Part shown: positions 7,636 to 14,152 of the stretch, one piece after another
Position numbering within the stretch: the first letter of the stretch is position 1
Layout of the letters: each line of letters begins with the position of its first letter
Notes under the pieces: generated by a model
What the model saw: the letters and a program-made list of their open reading frames with translations, nothing else
Database searches by the model: none
What the model was told of the DNA's origin: nothing
NCBI GenBank assembly: GCA_025997155.1
Contig: BNUF01000044.1
Coordinates: 1 to 16,620 of the forward strand
Source of the DNA: Clostridia bacterium
GTDB lineage: Bacteria > Bacillota > Clostridia > Lachnospirales > WQUN01
Direction: 5' to 3'
DNA length: 16,620 nt
Translations under genes and position numbers: made by a program

Positions 7636-8660
7636 TTTCCTTTCACGAGGGTCAATTTTGGCGGCTCATTAAGCATCTTATTCGACATTCTGTTAAATAT
7701 TAATTGCTGTCCCAACCCGAATATACTGGAAACCGCCCAGTACAAGCCGACGCCCGCCGTAAACTGAAAGGACATAACGCCCGTCATAACAGGCATAAGC
7801 ACAAGCATCATCTGTTGCTGCGTCTTCATCTGCGGGTTGCTGCTCGCCATAGGGTTTTTCAAACTCTGACGGTACATAAAAAACGCCGACAAGAAGGAAA
7901 ATACAACGGAAAGTATCGGAATAATGATACTCGGAAAAGTGAAGTCCGCGTTTGCCACAAGGTTAATCCCGCCAAAAAACTCCATTCCCTGTTTCTCAAG
8001 CAATATCCTCTGCAACCCCGCGTGATACTCGGCGGGAATCTGCGACATAAACAGCGTCCAGTCGTCAGGCGAAAACTTGTTGATTACCTTCCGCAAGTCG
8101 TCAATATTAGACAAATCAAGAGTGACCTTTTTCGGAAGATGCTCAAGCGCAATAGGCACAAGGTAATCCCACCTGCTCGGTATCGTCAGAAGGAAGTTGG
8201 CGAGTTCCGTGTAAATCTCGCCTAACTTAGTTATAAACAGGAAACTTTGCTGCATAATATAACTGAGAGCGATAAACACAGGGAACTGTATCAGCAAAGG
8301 CAAGCAGCCGCCGAGGGGGTTCACGCCGTTTTTCGCGTACAGCGTCTGTACCTCTTGGTTCATTTTTTGAACGTTCTCGGAATCTTTTTTATCCTCGTAT
8401 TTTTTCTTGATTTTCTCCATTTCAGGGGCGAGAACCGCCATTTTCATCATAGATTTCTGAGATTTAAGCCCAAGCGGCAAAATCAAAAACCTCGTCAGAA
8501 TGGTAAGCAGTATAATCGAAATCCCCAGAGAACTGGCGGGGGAGAACGACGACGCTATATTAAAGAAGAAATTCATTACATAACCCAAAAGCTGGGCAAT
8601 CGGCTTTATTATAACAGAAGGGTCTTTTTGCACCATATTGGTAAGTAAAATTAAAGGCAT
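7632..8660 (-). CDS. yidC: Membrane protein insertase YidC (Oxa1/SpoIIIJ family)
   Basis: YidC inserts and folds membrane proteins, alone or with SecYEG. The hydrophilic-groove arginine of the first core segment is present at R57 (ISIILLTILTRFLILPLGL), followed by the charged hairpin (APEMEKIKKKYEDKKDSENVQKM). Then come the conserved NPLGGCLPLLIQFPVFIALS segment and three more membrane segments ending in GVGLYWAVSSIFGLGQQLIFNRM. At 342 residues it is long for a Gram-positive YidC. The extra length is a roughly 75-residue outward-facing loop (about 150-230) between core segments 2 and 3. There is no lipobox cysteine near the N-terminus, so it is not an SpoIIIJ-type lipoprotein. The ATG at 8660 has AGAGGA about 10 nt upstream. 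Confidence 0.95.
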   Translation of the reverse strand: MPLILLTNMVQKDPSVIIKPIAQLLGYVMNFFFNIASSFSPASSLGISIILLTILTRFLILPLGLKSQKSMMKMAVLAPEMEKIKKKYEDKKDSENVQKMNQEVQTLYAKNGVNPLGGCLPLLIQFPVFIALSYIMQQSFLFITKLGEIYTELANFLLTIPSRWDYLVPIALEHLPKKVTLDLSNIDDLRKVINKFSPDDWTLFMSQIPAEYHAGLQRILLEKQGMEFFGGINLVANADFTFPSIIIPILSVVFSFLSAFFMYRQSLKNPMASSNPQMKTQQQMMLVLMPVMTGVMSFQFTAGVGLYWAVSSIFGLGQQLIFNRMSNKMLNEPPKLTLVKGK

Positions 8661-8685
8661 TTACAACTTGTCCTCTCGAAAATCG

Positions 8686-8895
8686 TCACGGCACGGGGTC
8701 GAAACCGCCTTTGCAAAGGGGATTGCACCTAAGCACTCGGTATGCGGCTAAAAACGTGCCTTTTAGCACTCCGTGTTTTGATACAGCCTCAAGGGCGTAT
8801 GCCGAGCAAGTCGGATAAAATCTGCATGACGGGGGAAAAAGCGGAGATATAGATTTCCTATAAAATTTTATAATCTTCAAGATAATATTTTTCAT
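8686..8895 (-). CDS. yidD: Membrane protein insertion efficiency factor YidD
   Basis: YidD is a small membrane-associated protein thought to help YidC-dependent insertion. The 69 residues carry almost every family landmark: [19 protein letters not shown] (24-42) and [18 protein letters not shown] at the C-terminus, with the conserved Cys residues. A basic amphipathic N-terminus ([20 protein letters not shown]) probably lies on the membrane. The ATG overlaps the rnpA stop as ATGA, so translation is coupled to RNase P protein synthesis. yidC begins 25 nt downstream. Confidence 0.96.
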   Translation of the reverse strand: MKNIILKIIKFYRKSISPLFPPSCRFYPTCSAYALEAVSKHGVLKGTFLAAYRVLRCNPLCKGGFDPVP

Positions 8896-9224
8896 AAATT
8901 ATGTTTACGCGCCAAGTGGAACAACGATTTTTTTACGTCAAAAAAAGTAAGCGGCACACCAACCCGCGCAACAACGACAATATCTATTCCGGTTTTTGGC
9001 GACAAAACCCGCTCGTTCAGGCGGTACGCCTCTTTCACAAGCCGCTTCACGCGGCTTCGCACAACGCTGTTGCCGACTTTTTTACTCACGGAAATTCCAA
9101 CGCGGTTTTGCGCAAGCCCGTTGTGCCGTATATACATAACAAACTGGCGGTTCGCGGCGGAACTACCTGAATTGTACACGCGCCGAAACTCGTTGTTTTT
9201 TTTAAGCGATACTGTATGTGTCAT
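8892..9224 (-). CDS. rnpA: Ribonuclease P protein component
   Basis: RnpA is the protein subunit that assists the catalytic RNA of RNase P in tRNA 5' processing. The 110-residue length, the N-terminal [14 protein letters not shown] block and the central [27 protein letters not shown] block are characteristic. The hallmark RNR box reads RSRVKR here, with Ser replacing Asn, while the flanking basic residues are kept. The ATG at 9224 starts 26 nt after the rpmH stop, with an RNA hairpin in the gap. It is followed by yidD with a 4-nt overlap. Confidence 0.96.
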   Translation of the reverse strand: MTHTVSLKKNNEFRRVYNSGSSAANRQFVMYIRHNGLAQNRVGISVSKKVGNSVVRSRVKRLVKEAYRLNERVLSPKTGIDIVVVARVGVPLTFFDVKKSLFHLARKHNL

Positions 9225-9241
9225 AAAATTTCGGAAAACGC

Positions 9242-9262
9242 CTAACCGTATTAAACGGTTAG
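9242..9262 (-). terminator. Hairpin spanning the rpmH stop codon (attenuator or processing site)
   Basis: CTAACCGT and ACGGTTAG form a perfect 8-bp stem with a 5-nt loop. The upstream arm lies in the last codons of rpmH and the stop codon TAA is at the loop. The sequence after the stem on the coding strand is GCGTTTTCC, so only a short U-run follows. It may act as a weak terminator that lowers expression of rnpA and the rest relative to L34, or as a processing or stability element. Confidence 0.5.
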
Positions 9263-9385
9263 CGCTTTTCTGCCTTTTTGACGGCGGCGGGCAAGAACCT
9301 TGCGTCCGTTTTTGGTGCTCATTCTTTCGCGGAATCCGTGTACTTTGCTGCGTTGACGCCGTTTCGGCTGATAGGTCATTTTCAT
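9251..9385 (-). CDS. rpmH: 50S ribosomal protein L34 (bL34)
   Basis: The 44-residue, highly basic protein begins [18 protein letters not shown] and continues [22 protein letters not shown], a near-exact bL34 pattern. The ATG at 9385 has GAGAGGAT 8 nt upstream and gives the standard family length; the longer open frame up to 9460 is not coding. It is the first gene of the conserved operon. In most Bacillota dnaA lies on the other side of rpmH, divergently or across oriC. Here nth lies there, on the same strand. Confidence 0.97.
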   Translation of the reverse strand: MKMTYQPKRRQRSKVHGFRERMSTKNGRKVLARRRQKGRKALTV

Positions 9386-9407
9386 AAAAATTATCCTCTC
9401 AAATGTC

Positions 9408-9435
9408 ATACTACAAGACAATGATAGCAAATAAA
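9408..9435 (-). promoter_or_regulatory. Possible promoter for the rpmH operon
   Basis: In the 61-nt gap between nth and rpmH the minus strand has TAGTAT (9408-9413), with TTTATT (9430-9435) 16 nt upstream. The -10 box is fair and the -35 box weak (3 of 6). It is the only plausible promoter I see in the gap; read-through from nth is the alternative. Confidence 0.3.
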
Positions 9436-9446
9436 GGTGCTTCGTG

Positions 9447-10061
9447 TCAAGCATATTCACATAAATTTTTCAAAAAACAATTTTCGCAAAGAGGTTTCTG
9501 GGATTTGCAAATTGCGCGCCCGTGTTTGATAATCTGCGCGTTCCAACGAATCCAGTGTTTTTCGGGAAGAACCGCCATTAGCTCGAACTCGATTTTATCG
9601 GGGTTTTCAGAGACGCAAAGCCCAAGGCGGCGGCTGACCCTCTTCACGTGCGTGTCGACTATGACGGACGGAATGTTAAAAATATGACAGCGAATCACAT
9701 TGGCGGTCTTTCGCCCAACCCCCGCGAGAGTCGTCAACTCCTCCATATCGCTCGGCACAACCCCGCCATACCCCTCAATCAGGCGCGTACAGCAAGAAAT
9801 TATGTTTTTCGCTTTATTCTTATATACGCCCGCCGAGTGTATAAAGTCTTCTAATTCGGAAGATTTTGCGCTTGCAAAGTCTTCAACCGAACGATACTTC
9901 TTGAACAAAGTTTTTGTAATCTCGTTTACGCGCTTATCCGTGCATTGCGCGCTGAGTATTGTCGCCACCAAAAGTTCGTGGGGTTTTTCATAATCCAAAA
10001 AACACTTTTCAATCGGGTAGTTTTTATCCAAAAGTTCGCAGATTTCCTTTACTTTGTTCAT
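9447..10061 (-). CDS. nth: Endonuclease III (base-excision DNA glycosylase/AP lyase)
   Basis: Nth removes oxidised pyrimidines from DNA and cuts at the resulting abasic site. The helix-hairpin-helix [11 protein letters not shown] contains the catalytic lysine (K118), and [13 protein letters not shown] contains the catalytic aspartate (D136). The 4Fe-4S ligands fit C-x6-C-x2-C-x5-C exactly (C185, C192, C195, C201). At 204 residues it has normal length. The ATG at 10061 is 3 nt past the stop of the permease gene, with GGAG 6 nt before it, so the two are probably co-transcribed. Its position next to rpmH, in the place of dnaA, is unusual. Confidence 0.96.
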   Translation of the reverse strand: MNKVKEICELLDKNYPIEKCFLDYEKPHELLVATILSAQCTDKRVNEITKTLFKKYRSVEDFASAKSSELEDFIHSAGVYKNKAKNIISCCTRLIEGYGGVVPSDMEELTTLAGVGRKTANVIRCHIFNIPSVIVDTHVKRVSRRLGLCVSENPDKIEFELMAVLPEKHWIRWNAQIIKHGRAICKSQKPLCENCFLKNLCEYA

Positions 10062-10064
10062 ATC

Positions 10065-11012
10065 CTACTCCAAAATTATTGACGCGATAATCGGTATGCT
10101 TATAACCGAAAGGCAGGTTGAAAAAAATACCACACAGGACGCTAAGTGAGGGTTATTTTCGTGCTGTTTGGCGAACACCGCCACCGTCGACGCTGTCGGC
10201 ATAACCGCGCCAAGTATAAGAATATGCAGTAACAGCGGGTCGTGTACAAACGGAGAGAGTATCAAATCCGTGAGTATGGGTATGATTGCCAGTTTAAGTA
10301 CCGAAATTATATAAACGCGCTTGTCCGCGATAATGTCCGCAAACCGCGTCTCCGCAAGGAGCATACCGATAACGAGCATAGCTATAGGCGTAGTCACGTT
10401 TGAAATCATACTTAACCCGGTCGCAATCCCTGCCGGAAGAGCAATCGAGAACCGAAACAGCAAAAGCCCGACAAAGGTCGCAATCATTGACGGATTCAGC
10501 AGAAATTTGACGATATTGTCCTTAACGCTAGTTCGGTTTTCTCCCGTTTGCGCTCCAAGGCTCATAAGCCCCGCGCCGAGCGAAAACGTCAAAACATTGA
10601 AACAAAAAATTATCCCTGTGAGAGGGAAGAGTGCGTCCTCCCCGTAAATCGACACGATAATCGGGCGTACCATAAAAATGGCGTTTGAAAACGCGAGACA
10701 ATTCACCCAAAGCCCCGCCTCCCGCAAAGGTACGCGCATAACAAGGCAAATAAGCACACCCACGCCGACGCCGAGCATAACGGTAACAAAAAATCCCGCC
10801 GTCATAACCCCGAGCTGTACTAACCGTTCGTGGGAATACGTCTGTTGCAGAGCCGAAAGAATCATTGCGGGAAGTCCCGCCGTGACAAGCACGGTGGACA
10901 AGCCGCGTGTGAGCTCCCCGTCCGTCTTGTTCGTCTTTCGGAGGGCGAACCCTACCGCGAGTATTAAAAACATTGACACAAGTGACGCTACTATATTGCT
11001 TATAATAGACAT
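10065..11012 (-). CDS. AEC-family transporter (auxin efflux carrier/malonate permease type)
   Basis: The 315-residue protein is almost wholly hydrophobic, with about ten membrane segments in two halves joined by a polar stretch near the middle (GAQTGENRTSVKDN). It has the typical AEC N-terminus (LVSMFLILAVGFALRKTNKT), followed by LSTVLVTAGLPAMILSAL and, near the end, LGAVMPTASTVAVFAKQHENN, where the family's conserved ALP-like and TA..A-type features lie. Known bacterial members move dicarboxylates such as malate or malonate, but substrate cannot be read from sequence. The ATG follows AAGGAAG at 5 nt spacing. It lies 33 nt after the cysteine-rich gene and 3 nt before nth, which suggests an operon; the pairing with nth has no obvious functional meaning. 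Confidence 0.88.
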   Translation of the reverse strand: MSIISNIVASLVSMFLILAVGFALRKTNKTDGELTRGLSTVLVTAGLPAMILSALQQTYSHERLVQLGVMTAGFFVTVMLGVGVGVLICLVMRVPLREAGLWVNCLAFSNAIFMVRPIIVSIYGEDALFPLTGIIFCFNVLTFSLGAGLMSLGAQTGENRTSVKDNIVKFLLNPSMIATFVGLLLFRFSIALPAGIATGLSMISNVTTPIAMLVIGMLLAETRFADIIADKRVYIISVLKLAIIPILTDLILSPFVHDPLLLHILILGAVMPTASTVAVFAKQHENNPHLASCVVFFSTCLSVISIPIIASIILE

Positions 11013-11031
11013 AAATTCTTCCTTATTATGT

Positions 11032-11045
11032 ACCCCCGCAGGGGT
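11032..11045 (-). terminator. GC-rich hairpin between the Cys-rich gene and the permease
   Basis: On the minus strand ACCCC-TGCG-GGGGT forms a compact 5-bp stem with a tetraloop, starting directly after the TAA stop codon. No U-run follows (ACATAATAAGG), so it is not a standard intrinsic terminator. It may limit read-through or protect the 3' end of the upstream message. Confidence 0.35.
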
Positions 11046-11915
11046 TTAAGCGCAGCCGCAGGGTTTACCAGAATCTCCTGATTTGATGTTTTCCGATATG
11101 CCAGCGATGAACTCCGGCTTTTGGGGCGGCGCGAACATATCCATCGGAAAATCCAGCCGCTCGAAAAAATCACAGGGATTAATCGGAGCGATTTCCTCAC
11201 ACTCTTTCGGTATGCAGAAACCGTGAGATTGCACAGACAAATCGACAATCCGATACAGTTTTGTTATAGAGAAAAGCCCGAGGGTGACAAGCACCTCATT
11301 AGGGCGGTGGTGGTGTTCCGTTCCGTCATGGCGGAAGTCGTCATACTTTTTGTGACCACAGAAACGCAGCTCACTCGAAAGTTCGACAGCCTTCGCCTCA
11401 ACCAGTATAAACGGTTCGGAATCAATCGTGCTGAAATTGTCGGGTCCCGACCAAAGGTCGGTAGCTAGCGCAAGTTCGCTCCCGATTGAGCCGAAAAGCG
11501 TCACGCGCTTGTTGTATATACTGTTAGCGCCCTCTTTGCATATGACAGTTCCGTTAGCCTCGCGGAAAACAAGAGTATACTCGAACACGAACTTGATGTC
11601 AATGTCCCAGTACCCTTTTTTGAACGGATTGGGTACTTTCTCGACAATCATAATCCGCGGTATTTTCAGTTTCTCGATAGCCACCGCCGCCGCGTCTGGC
11701 GGAGGCGAAATGATGCCGCCGTCTTTGCAAGAACGCGCCGCTCCGATTTCGGCGGGTGTAAGGCAATCGCGCGCGCGGCACGAGTCGTAAATTTTCGGCG
11801 CGATTATGCACTCGTCGCGCAGCCTTCGTTTATCGTATTCAGGCGGGTCGCCGTGGGGCAAGCCGTGTGAGCGGGCATCGTCGCCGTAAGGAGCTTTTAG
11901 TTCAAATGCTGCCAT
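11046..11915 (-). CDS. Cysteine-rich protein of unknown function, possibly sporulation-linked
   Basis: I cannot name this 289-residue protein. It has no signal peptide or membrane segment. The first 65 residues are polar, with four cysteines in a DECIIAPKIYDSCRARDCL..RSC pattern. The middle (about 85-225) looks like beta strands (KGYWDIDIKFVFEYTLVFREANG, NKRVTLFGSIGSELALATDL, FILVEAKAVELSSELRF). A Cys cluster GFCIPKECEEIAPINPC precedes a Pro-rich tail ending CGCA. There are 11 cysteines (36, 46, 51, 63, 126, 196, 234, 239, 248, 286, 288) and a histidine run HHH at 211-213. From memory, the YDSCR..DCLTP.EIG.AR block resembles conserved uncharacterised clostridial proteins, but this is unchecked. 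A SPOCS/DUF3794-like beta domain is a weak alternative. The ATG follows AGGAGG by 8 nt. The sigma-K-like promoter and high Cys content would suit a spore-coat or exosporium protein; that is inference. Confidence 0.75.
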   Translation of the reverse strand: MAAFELKAPYGDDARSHGLPHGDPPEYDKRRLRDECIIAPKIYDSCRARDCLTPAEIGAARSCKDGGIISPPPDAAAVAIEKLKIPRIMIVEKVPNPFKKGYWDIDIKFVFEYTLVFREANGTVICKEGANSIYNKRVTLFGSIGSELALATDLWSGPDNFSTIDSEPFILVEAKAVELSSELRFCGHKKYDDFRHDGTEHHHRPNEVLVTLGLFSITKLYRIVDLSVQSHGFCIPKECEEIAPINPCDFFERLDFPMDMFAPPQKPEFIAGISENIKSGDSGKPCGCA

Positions 11916-11925
11916 AAAAATTCCT

Positions 11926-11975
11926 CCTATAAAAAAGTTCCATTTGTTACACTATATGTACAACTTTTTTATAGG
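11926..11975. repeat. Perfect 14-bp inverted repeat upstream of the Cys-rich gene
   Basis: CCTATAAAAAAGTT (11926-11939) and AACTTTTTTATAGG (11962-11975) are exact inverted copies separated by 22 nt. The inner part is also nearly symmetric (TTGTACA against TGTAACAA on the coding strand). The arm next to the gene runs into the ribosome binding site: TATAGG AGG shares its GG with the stem. If transcribed whole, for example on trp operon read-through, the hairpin would partly hide that site and places A6 opposite U6 as in bidirectional terminators. If transcription begins inside the loop, the repeat instead flanks the promoter like an operator. Confidence 0.75.
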
Positions 11976-11977
11976 TG
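11950..11977 (-). promoter_or_regulatory. Sigma-K-like promoter for the Cys-rich gene
   Basis: On the minus strand CACC (11974-11977) is followed by CATATAGTG (11950-11958), with 16 nt between the AC and CATA. The B. subtilis sigma-K consensus is about AC, 15-17 nt, CATAnnnTA; only the final A is off. No good sigma-A pair is seen here. The motif is short, so a chance match is possible. Confidence 0.35.
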
Positions 11978-11983
11978 TCTGTT

Positions 11984-12595
11984 TTATAGCCCAAATTCCC
12001 TAACTGTCTGTACTAATTTCGATACTTTTTCAAAGGACTTGCCCGATTCGTCTTCCGCGCCGCTGCTTATGTCGACGGCATAGGCGTTTGGGTTATCCCG
12101 CAAAACCTGTTCGATATTTTCGGGGTTTATTCCTCCCGCCAAAAAGTACGGTTTAGACAGGTCTTTTGGTATAAGCGACGCGTCCGCAAGCCGCCCCGTC
12201 CCTCCGCGTTCCTTTGTGTCAAAGGTATCAAACAGAACATAATCGGCGGAGGTCGCCAGTCCTTTTTGCACACTACCTGTATCTCTCGTGCGTACACATT
12301 TAATAATGCGAACGTTTCCCGCCTTTTTAATATACAAATCGTCCTCGTCGCCGTGCAGCTGTACCGCGTGGAGTCCGCAATACCTGACAATCTCCGCCAA
12401 ACTCTCCAAGTCCTCGTTCACAAAAACCCCGACAGGAGTAATCCTCGGGTCAAGCCGCGAAACAAGCTCCCGCGCCTCGTCCTTTGTGAGCAAATGCCGC
12501 CCTTTGGCGAAAACAAAACCCGCGTAATCAGGCTTGCACACATTTATTATATCAACATCTTCATAACTTTTCAACCCGCAAATTTTTATCTTCAT
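11984..12595 (-). CDS. trpF: Phosphoribosylanthranilate isomerase
   Basis: TrpF catalyses the Amadori rearrangement of phosphoribosylanthranilate, the third step of tryptophan synthesis. The 203-residue TIM barrel has the catalytic cysteine in MKIKICGLKS (C6) and the catalytic aspartate in YVLFDTFD (D123). Phosphate-binding loops appear as FLAGGINPENI and AVDISSGAEDESGKS. Length is normal. The ATG overlaps the trpC stop as ATGA. It is the last gene of the operon; the other trp genes (E, G, D, B, A) are not in this window. Confidence 0.96.
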   Translation of the reverse strand: MKIKICGLKSYEDVDIINVCKPDYAGFVFAKGRHLLTKDEARELVSRLDPRITPVGVFVNEDLESLAEIVRYCGLHAVQLHGDEDDLYIKKAGNVRIIKCVRTRDTGSVQKGLATSADYVLFDTFDTKERGGTGRLADASLIPKDLSKPYFLAGGINPENIEQVLRDNPNAYAVDISSGAEDESGKSFEKVSKLVQTVREFGL

Positions 12596-13329
12596 AGGCT
12601 GAGTTCGCCGCGCATAAACGCCTCGCCGATTAGCACCGCGTTTACCCCCAGATTTTTAAGGTACTCGATATCCTCCGCCGACTTTATCCCGCTTTCCGAA
12701 ACGATAACCCTGTCTTTTCCGATATGTTTAATAAGTTTCTCGGTATTAGACAAGTCCACCTCAAAGGTCGTCAAGTCGCGGTTGTTTATACCGATTACCT
12801 CGGCCCCCGAATTAAGCGCGTTCTCAATCTCCCGTTCGTTATGCGTCTCCGCAAGCACCCCAAGGGACAAACTGCGCGCGGTATCCGCAAACTCCCTCAT
12901 CTGTTCCTTTGACAGTATCGCCGCGATAAGCAGAACAGCGTCCGCGCCCAACACCCTCGCGTGGTAAATCTGAAACTCTTCCGTAATAAAATCCTTCCGC
13001 AAAAGCGGTAACTGTACTTTTTGTCTGATTTCGGAGAGGTACGCGTTGTTTCCCATAAAAAAGTGTTCTTCCGTCAGGACGGAAATCGCCGCCGCCCCCT
13101 GTTTTTCGTACCCCTTTGCAACCTTAACAGGGTTAAACTCACGCGCTATAATCCCTTTTGACGGCGACGCCTTTTTAACCTCGGCAATAATTCCGCCTTT
13201 ACGCAAATTTTCGGCAAACCCCCGCGAGGGCGTGTCAATTTTCCCCGCCAAAAGCTTCGCGTTCGGACACTCCGCCTTTTCGCGCCGCGTCTGCGCCTCT
13301 CTCTTTTGCAGTATATCGTCTAAAATCAT
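12592..13329 (-). CDS. trpC: Indole-3-glycerol phosphate synthase
   Basis: TrpC closes the indole ring, turning CdRP, the product of TrpF, into indole-3-glycerol phosphate. The 245-residue barrel shows all expected active-site positions: E50 and K52 in IIAEVKKASPSKG, K112 in LLRKDF, E161 in LAETH, N182 in INNRDL and the phosphate-binding SESG (211-214). The ATG follows GAGGAG closely and overlaps the upstream stop as ATGA. Its pairing with trpF is usual; its placement behind three non-trp genes and apart from trpD and trpBA is not. Confidence 0.96.
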   Translation of the reverse strand: MILDDILQKREAQTRREKAECPNAKLLAGKIDTPSRGFAENLRKGGIIAEVKKASPSKGIIAREFNPVKVAKGYEKQGAAAISVLTEEHFFMGNNAYLSEIRQKVQLPLLRKDFITEEFQIYHARVLGADAVLLIAAILSKEQMREFADTARSLSLGVLAETHNEREIENALNSGAEVIGINNRDLTTFEVDLSNTEKLIKHIGKDRVIVSESGIKSAEDIEYLKNLGVNAVLIGEAFMRGELSL

Positions 13330-13658
13330 TGCTCCTCTTCCTTTTCCCTGTCCTTGCCGCGTTTGATAACTTTAAGCCGCGTAAACTCGTCCCGCGAAAA
13401 AACTATCTTGAGATAGGAGGGTTTGCCGCGTCCCTTGATAAATCTAACGATATGGGGCTTCATCTCGCGCCATGTGGCATAGTGGCGGTTTTCATCCGCG
13501 TATTCGTCAGATAACATTCCGCATATATCAATTCGTATAAATGTTTTGCATATTATTTCGCGGACCTCGAAATCGTCAAAAACCTCCCGAACCAGAAGTT
13601 TGCTCATAAACTCCTTTATTTCGCCGTCTTTAATGTAGAAATCAAGCAAAAAATTCAC
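13326..13658 (-). CDS. DUF5721-like small protein
   Basis: This 110-residue protein begins with a GTG that overlaps the GNAT stop as GTGA. The blocks EIKEFMSKLLVREVFDDFEVRE, YATWREMKPHIVRFIKGRGKPSYLKIVF and a charged tail (RGKDREKEEEQ) resemble, from memory, DUF5721, a family of unknown function found mainly in Lachnospiraceae and relatives. An internal ATG at residue 18 follows AAGGAG at only 3 nt and would cut off the start of the conserved block, so I prefer the GTG. There is no membrane segment. It overlaps trpC by 4 nt. Function unknown; its place in this operon may reflect lineage synteny rather than a role in tryptophan synthesis. Confidence 0.75.
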   Translation of the reverse strand: MNFLLDFYIKDGEIKEFMSKLLVREVFDDFEVREIICKTFIRIDICGMLSDEYADENRHYATWREMKPHIVRFIKGRGKPSYLKIVFSRDEFTRLKVIKRGKDREKEEEQ

Positions 13659-14152
13659 CTCAGTGTAAATCTCGTCAGTTCGCCCTCTTCGGACACACGC
13701 TTGAATCCGACTTTTTCCAAAACGCGCTTTGAACGCGGGTTTGTCGCCTTTGCGGTCAAATTATCAAAAGCGGCGCGTTTCAGAAAATATTCACGGCAAA
13801 ACCCCGCGGTTTCGGGGGCATAGCCCTTGCCCCAGTACTCTTTCCCGAAACAATAGCCGATTTCGCCTGTGTTTTCCGTGATATCCACGCTAATTAACGA
13901 GAAAGAACCAATCGGTATCCCGTCCAGGCACACCGCCCAATGAAAATAATACCCGCTGTCATATTGCAACCTGCACAGGCGTACAAACTCCTTTGTTTCG
14001 TCTATATCGCGGTGGGGTTTCCACGTCAGGTAGCGCGTGACTTCGGGGTCGCTCGCCCAGTTATTGTAAATATGCGGCGCGTCGTCTTCTTCAAATCGGC
14101 GCAAAAATAGCCTGTCCGTCAGTATGTCGAGAGTACCTATCGGAATTATCAT
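13655..14152 (-). CDS. GNAT N-acetyltransferase, RimJ/RimL-like
   Basis: The 165-residue protein begins MIIPIGTLDILTDRLFLRRFEEDDAPHIYNNW, a typical Acetyltransf_3/RimJ-RimL N-terminus. The acetyl-CoA loop lies in IGYCFGKEYWGKGYAPETAGFCREYFL, and motif B in ATNPRSKRVLEKVGFKR. Such enzymes acetylate protein N-termini or small amines; the target cannot be read from sequence. I start at the ATG at 14152, which overlaps the upstream stop as ATGA and has GAGGAT 8 nt upstream. An earlier ATG at 14218 would add 22 residues from inside the previous gene. It is the second gene of the trpCF-containing operon. Confidence 0.9.
   Translation of the reverse strand: MIIPIGTLDILTDRLFLRRFEEDDAPHIYNNWASDPEVTRYLTWKPHRDIDETKEFVRLCRLQYDSGYYFHWAVCLDGIPIGSFSLISVDITENTGEIGYCFGKEYWGKGYAPETAGFCREYFLKRAAFDNLTAKATNPRSKRVLEKVGFKRVSEEGELTRFTLR

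Noticed and set aside
9386..9446. oriC or DnaA boxes next to rpmH
   Set aside because: Only 61 nt separate nth and rpmH, and I see no TTATCCACA-type boxes, so the origin is not here.
9251..9460. Longer rpmH frame from 9460
   Set aside because: Residues before MKMTYQPK are not L34-like and would overlap the end of nth; 44 residues is the standard length.
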